From contig JASLRP010000284.1 in assembly GCA_030743915.1 (NCBI GenBank), forward strand, positions 1 through 8,272: DNA of 8,272 nt. Direction: 5' to 3'. The notes below the pieces were generated by a model that ran no database searches, was not told the origin of the DNA, and saw only the letters and a list, made by a program, of their open reading frames with translations. How positions within the stretch are numbered: position 1 is the stretch's first letter; each line of letters opens with the position of its first letter. Source of the DNA: SAR202 cluster bacterium. Lineage in GTDB: Bacteria > Chloroflexota > Dehalococcoidia > Lucifugimonadales > UBA1123. This document shows positions 6,224 through 8,272 of the stretch, piece by piece. Both the position numbers and the translations under genes were made by a program.

Positions 6224-7561
6224 TTACAGCAGTCCCTGGTTTCTCACCTGGCCGAGCGCTTTCTCGAAGGCTCCAATCGTAAAGTCGATGTCCTCTTCCG
6301 AGTGAGCTGCTGTCAGGATGAATCGCGTGCTGGATGCGACGCCCTCGTTCATCAGAGCGAGGTTGAGTTGTCGAGTGCGCTCGGCGTTGCCAGCCTGTGC
6401 CCTTTGTTCGGCTGTCAGCACGCAGTATTCATTGTCGCACTCGTGGTCAACGCCAAGCTGAAGGAACATCAGCGAGGTGATTCCCGTGGCGCATCCCGGA
6501 ATCTCCATGCGACCCAGCAGGTCGTTGAGTCCGTTCTTTAATTGCAACGCTCTGGCGTCGGCGGTCTCGTTGATTGGGGTCGTGGCAACCAACTCCAGCG
6601 CCTTGATGCCCGCGGCGGCTGACAGAGGGTTGGCGTTGAACGTTCCGTTGTGGGCGATGCGGCCCGTGCTGTTGTACTCAGCGTCGCCAGGGCGCTCCTC
6701 AATCATGTTGATGATGTCGGCCTTGCCAGCGACGGCGCCGCCCGGCAGTCCGCCGCCCAGAATCTTGGCCATTGTGGTCATGTCAGGGGTGATGCCGAAA
6801 TACTCTTGCGCTCCGCCCTTGGAGACTCGGAAACCAGTCACAACCTCGTCAAAGATCAACACCACCCCGTAGCGGGTCGTGACCTCGCGCAGTTGCTCAA
6901 GGAAGGAAGGCATTATCGGAATAGCGCCCATGTGCGCGCCCGTTGGCTCAAGAATGACAGCGGCGATGTCATCGTTGTCCTTGAGGGTTTGTTCGAAGGT
7001 CTCAATGTCGTTGGGCGGCAGGACGATCATTGTGTTGAGCGTTTCCTGCGGAATGCCGCCGATTCCCTCACTGCCGGCCACCAGATAGTCGCTCCAGCCG
7101 TGGAAGTGGTCGTCGAACTTGATGACCTTGGATTTGCCCGTGTAGGCTCGCGCCATGCGAATCGCCATCATGTCGGCCTCGGTGCCGGAGCTATGGAACC
7201 GCACCTTCTCCGCGCTGGGAATAAGCTCACGCACCCAGTTGCCCCACTGGATTTCCAAGTCTGTCGAGCCGGAGTAATGCGTCCCCATTGCCATCTGGTC
7301 CTGGACAGCCTTCACGATGTCGGGATGGGAGTGTCCCAGAATGAGAGCGCCGTGGCCGGGGAAGTAGTCGAGTATTTTGTTGCCGTCAACGTCGTATTTG
7401 GCCGAGCCTTCAGCGTGAGTGAAGTAAAGCTGGAAGGGGTTCAGCTTGCGGGCGTCGTGGGTGACTCCATTGGGGAACAGGCCCCGGGCATTGTCGTGAC
7501 GTTCGGCTGAGCCGGGGTGAATGTCGTAATAGCGTTGTTCGATGGGTGACAGTGAGACCAT
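6224..7561 (-). CDS. Class III PLP-dependent aminotransferase, glutamate-1-semialdehyde aminomutase-like
   Basis: A 445-residue fold-type I PLP enzyme of the class III aminotransferase family, closest in pattern to glutamate-1-semialdehyde 2,1-aminomutases. Visible landmarks are the PLP phosphate loop SSGTEA (124-129), FHGWSD (153-158), a YLVAGSEGIG loop (159-168), FDEVVTGFR (237-245, with the PLP-nitrogen Asp238), and the Schiff-base lysine Lys266 in MAKILGGGLPGGA. HNGTFNANPL (304-313) supplies the neighbouring-subunit phosphate contact. The ATG at 7561 has GGAGAG seven bases upstream, and the family N-terminus follows directly; the frame continues upstream antisense to the DUF423 gene but that part is not protein-like. 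No haem genes are nearby and the central and C-terminal parts differ from HemL, so the substrate is uncertain: a role in haem synthesis is possible but omega- or beta-amino-acid transamination is equally likely. It is transcribed alone from the promoter at 7610-7637. Confidence 0.9.
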   Translation of the reverse strand: MVSLSPIEQRYYDIHPGSAERHDNARGLFPNGVTHDARKLNPFQLYFTHAEGSAKYDVDGNKILDYFPGHGALILGHSHPDIVKAVQDQMAMGTHYSGSTDLEIQWGNWVRELIPSAEKVRFHSSGTEADMMAIRMARAYTGKSKVIKFDDHFHGWSDYLVAGSEGIGGIPQETLNTMIVLPPNDIETFEQTLKDNDDIAAVILEPTGAHMGAIPIMPSFLEQLREVTTRYGVVLIFDEVVTGFRVSKGGAQEYFGITPDMTTMAKILGGGLPGGAVAGKADIINMIEERPGDAEYNSTGRIAHNGTFNANPLSAAAGIKALELVATTPINETADARALQLKNGLNDLLGRMEIPGCATGITSLMFLQLGVDHECDNEYCVLTAEQRAQAGNAERTRQLNLALMNEGVASSTRFILTAAHSEEDIDFTIGAFEKALGQVRNQGLL

Positions 7562-7609
7562 ATTTCGCTCTCCAAGTGTGTGATTGGAATCGTCGGCGAC
7601 GTTAGTTGT

Positions 7610-7637
7610 ATTATAGCTGTCGTGAGGGAATTCGCAA
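7610..7637 (-). promoter_or_regulatory. Sigma70-type promoter of the aminotransferase gene
   Basis: On the minus strand a perfect TATAAT (-10, bases 7610-7615) lies 16 bp downstream of TTGCGA (-35, bases 7632-7637; 4 of 6 consensus matches). The predicted transcript would start near 7603, giving a leader of about 40 nt that contains the GGAGAG ribosome-binding site of the aminotransferase at 7561. Confidence 0.65.
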
Positions 7638-7690
7638 CGGCATGGAATTGACAATCCAATCCGGCTTATCTTCAGAATTTGCAGGAACAC

Positions 7691-8113
7691 ATGACATTCG
7701 AAACGACCGATAAAATCGCGTCCGAAGACCTGATCGAATGGACGTTGGCGCGCAGGTGGATCGCGCTGGGCGCCGTGTTCGGACTGCTGGGCGTTGTGGC
7801 CGGAGCAGCGGGCACGCACCTGCTGGAATCTCGCTTGGACGCCGACTCTCTTGACACCCTGGAAACAGCCATCCGGTTCCAGATGTACCACGCGCTGGCC
7901 CTGCTGGTCGTAGGAGCGTTGGCCGGAACGTGGGGACACCGCATGCTGAATCTGACAGGATGGCTGTTCACGGCAGGCGTGGTTTTGTTCTCTGGAAGCC
8001 TGTACCTTCTGTCTTTCACAGACGTCGGAGCATTCGGCGCGGTGACCCCTTTCGGAGGGCTTGCTCTAATATTGGGATGGGCATCATTGCTGATCGCGGC
8101 CCTGAATCGTTAG
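7691..8113 (+). CDS. DUF423 family small membrane protein (YgdD/TMEM256-like)
   Basis: A 140-residue integral membrane protein of the DUF423 family, whose function is not established. A short cytoplasmic lead (about 1-22) is followed by a first hydrophobic segment with the family motif GAAGTHLL (38-45, usually GAFGAHxL). Next come LETAIRFQMYHALALL (57-72, matching the family's TA-x-x-Y/F-Q-x-Y-H-A-L), the segment SGSLYLLSF (101-109), and TPFGGLALILGW (119-130), which matches the family's closing TPxGG...GW. Four membrane segments are predicted (about 23-41, 64-80, 88-108, 118-137). The ATG at 7691 is chosen because AGGA sits four bases upstream; a TTG at 7679 would add only four residues. It is divergent from the aminotransferase, and a TTGACA -35-like box lies at 7648-7653. 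Confidence 0.88.
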   Translation: MTFETTDKIASEDLIEWTLARRWIALGAVFGLLGVVAGAAGTHLLESRLDADSLDTLETAIRFQMYHALALLVVGALAGTWGHRMLNLTGWLFTAGVVLFSGSLYLLSFTDVGAFGAVTPFGGLALILGWASLLIAALNR

Positions 8114-8164
8114 CTCAGAAATCCAATCAACACAAATGCAGTATGGAGTACGAAGGGGAGTCAG

Positions 8165-8272
8165 ATGATTACACGAATGAACCACACCGGATTCGTAGTC
8201 TCGGACCTGGAGAAATCCATGGATTTCTATATAAACGTCGTGGGCCTCAAATTGGTCAGGCAGATAGAGCGC
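8165..8272 (+). CDS. VOC (glyoxalase/bleomycin-resistance fold) family protein, N-terminal fragment
   Basis: The first 36 residues of a protein that runs off the end of the window. The start MITRMNHTGFVVSDLEKSMD, then FYINVVGLKLV, is the typical first beta-alpha-beta unit of vicinal-oxygen-chelate proteins: H-x-G-F/I-x-V-x-D-L-e-x-S-x-x-F-Y-x-x-V-x-G. His7 is in the position of the first metal ligand. Members include glyoxalase I, methylmalonyl-CoA epimerase, ring-cleaving dioxygenases and resistance proteins; the fragment is too short to choose. The ATG at 8165 has AAGGGGAG about five bases upstream, a strong ribosome-binding site. It follows the DUF423 gene by 51 nt and may be co-transcribed with it. 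Confidence 0.85.
   Translation, partial: MITRMNHTGFVVSDLEKSMDFYINVVGLKLVRQIER

Noticed and set aside
6650..7510. 286-codon plus-strand open frame opposite the aminotransferase
   Set aside because: It is a shadow of the high-GC coding strand; no recognisable motif and no clear ribosome-binding site, while the opposite strand has full family motifs.
7648..7678. Promoter for the DUF423 gene (TTGACA at 7648-7653, CAGAAT at 7673-7678)
   Set aside because: The -35 box is perfect, but the spacer is 19 bp and the transcript would start at or after the AGGA ribosome-binding site, so the pair is not convincing as a unit.
7562..7939. N-terminal extension of the aminotransferase frame
   Set aside because: It would run antisense through the DUF423 gene, is not protein-like, and the family N-terminus with a good ribosome-binding site and promoter begins at 7561.

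Overview
The window is ordinary-looking chromosomal DNA of a bacterium, moderately GC-rich (roughly 55-58% by eye), with GTG/TTG starts, tight operons and Shine-Dalgarno sites. The gene mix (MoxR/DUF58/DUF4129 cluster, FadE-like acyl-CoA dehydrogenase, GSA-aminotransferase-like enzyme, VOC protein) would fit an environmental Chloroflexota such as a SAR202/Dehalococcoidia-type lineage. That placement is an impression from protein flavour, not something the sequence proves. No rRNA, tRNA, CRISPR array, transposase or phage gene was seen.

Layout. (1) 1-2977, plus strand: a MoxR-type operon made of the C-terminal end of a MoxR AAA+ ATPase (cut by the window edge), a DUF58 membrane protein and a polytopic membrane protein with a C-terminal DUF4129 domain. 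Spacing is 6 nt and then a 20-nt overlap. (2) 2978-3213: an intergenic region between convergent operons, with one strong GC-rich hairpin. (3) 6108-3214, minus strand: four tightly packed genes read trxB, relE-like toxin, acyl-CoA dehydrogenase, fluC (crcB), with gaps of 1, 12 and 14 nt. (4) 6149-6181: a hairpin terminator for the next minus-strand gene. (5) 7561-6224, minus strand: a class III PLP aminotransferase with a convincing sigma70-type promoter at 7610-7637. (6) From 7691, plus strand: a DUF423 membrane protein, then the first 36 codons of a VOC/glyoxalase-fold protein that runs off the window.

The most interesting point is at the trxB/relE junction. The thioredoxin reductase is about 40 residues longer than usual. 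The extra tail (acidic, with the motifs LEDIRIAEEEM and ISLEDLKRELEL) looks like the toxin-wrapping C-terminus of RelB/Phd/RHH-type antitoxins. A RelE/ParE-fold toxin begins one base after its stop codon, and no separate antitoxin gene is present. The simplest reading is that the antitoxin lost its DNA-binding domain and its neutralising segment is now carried by thioredoxin reductase. This would be a toxin-antitoxin pair tied to a redox enzyme. It is an inference from sequence pattern and gene order and has not been tested.
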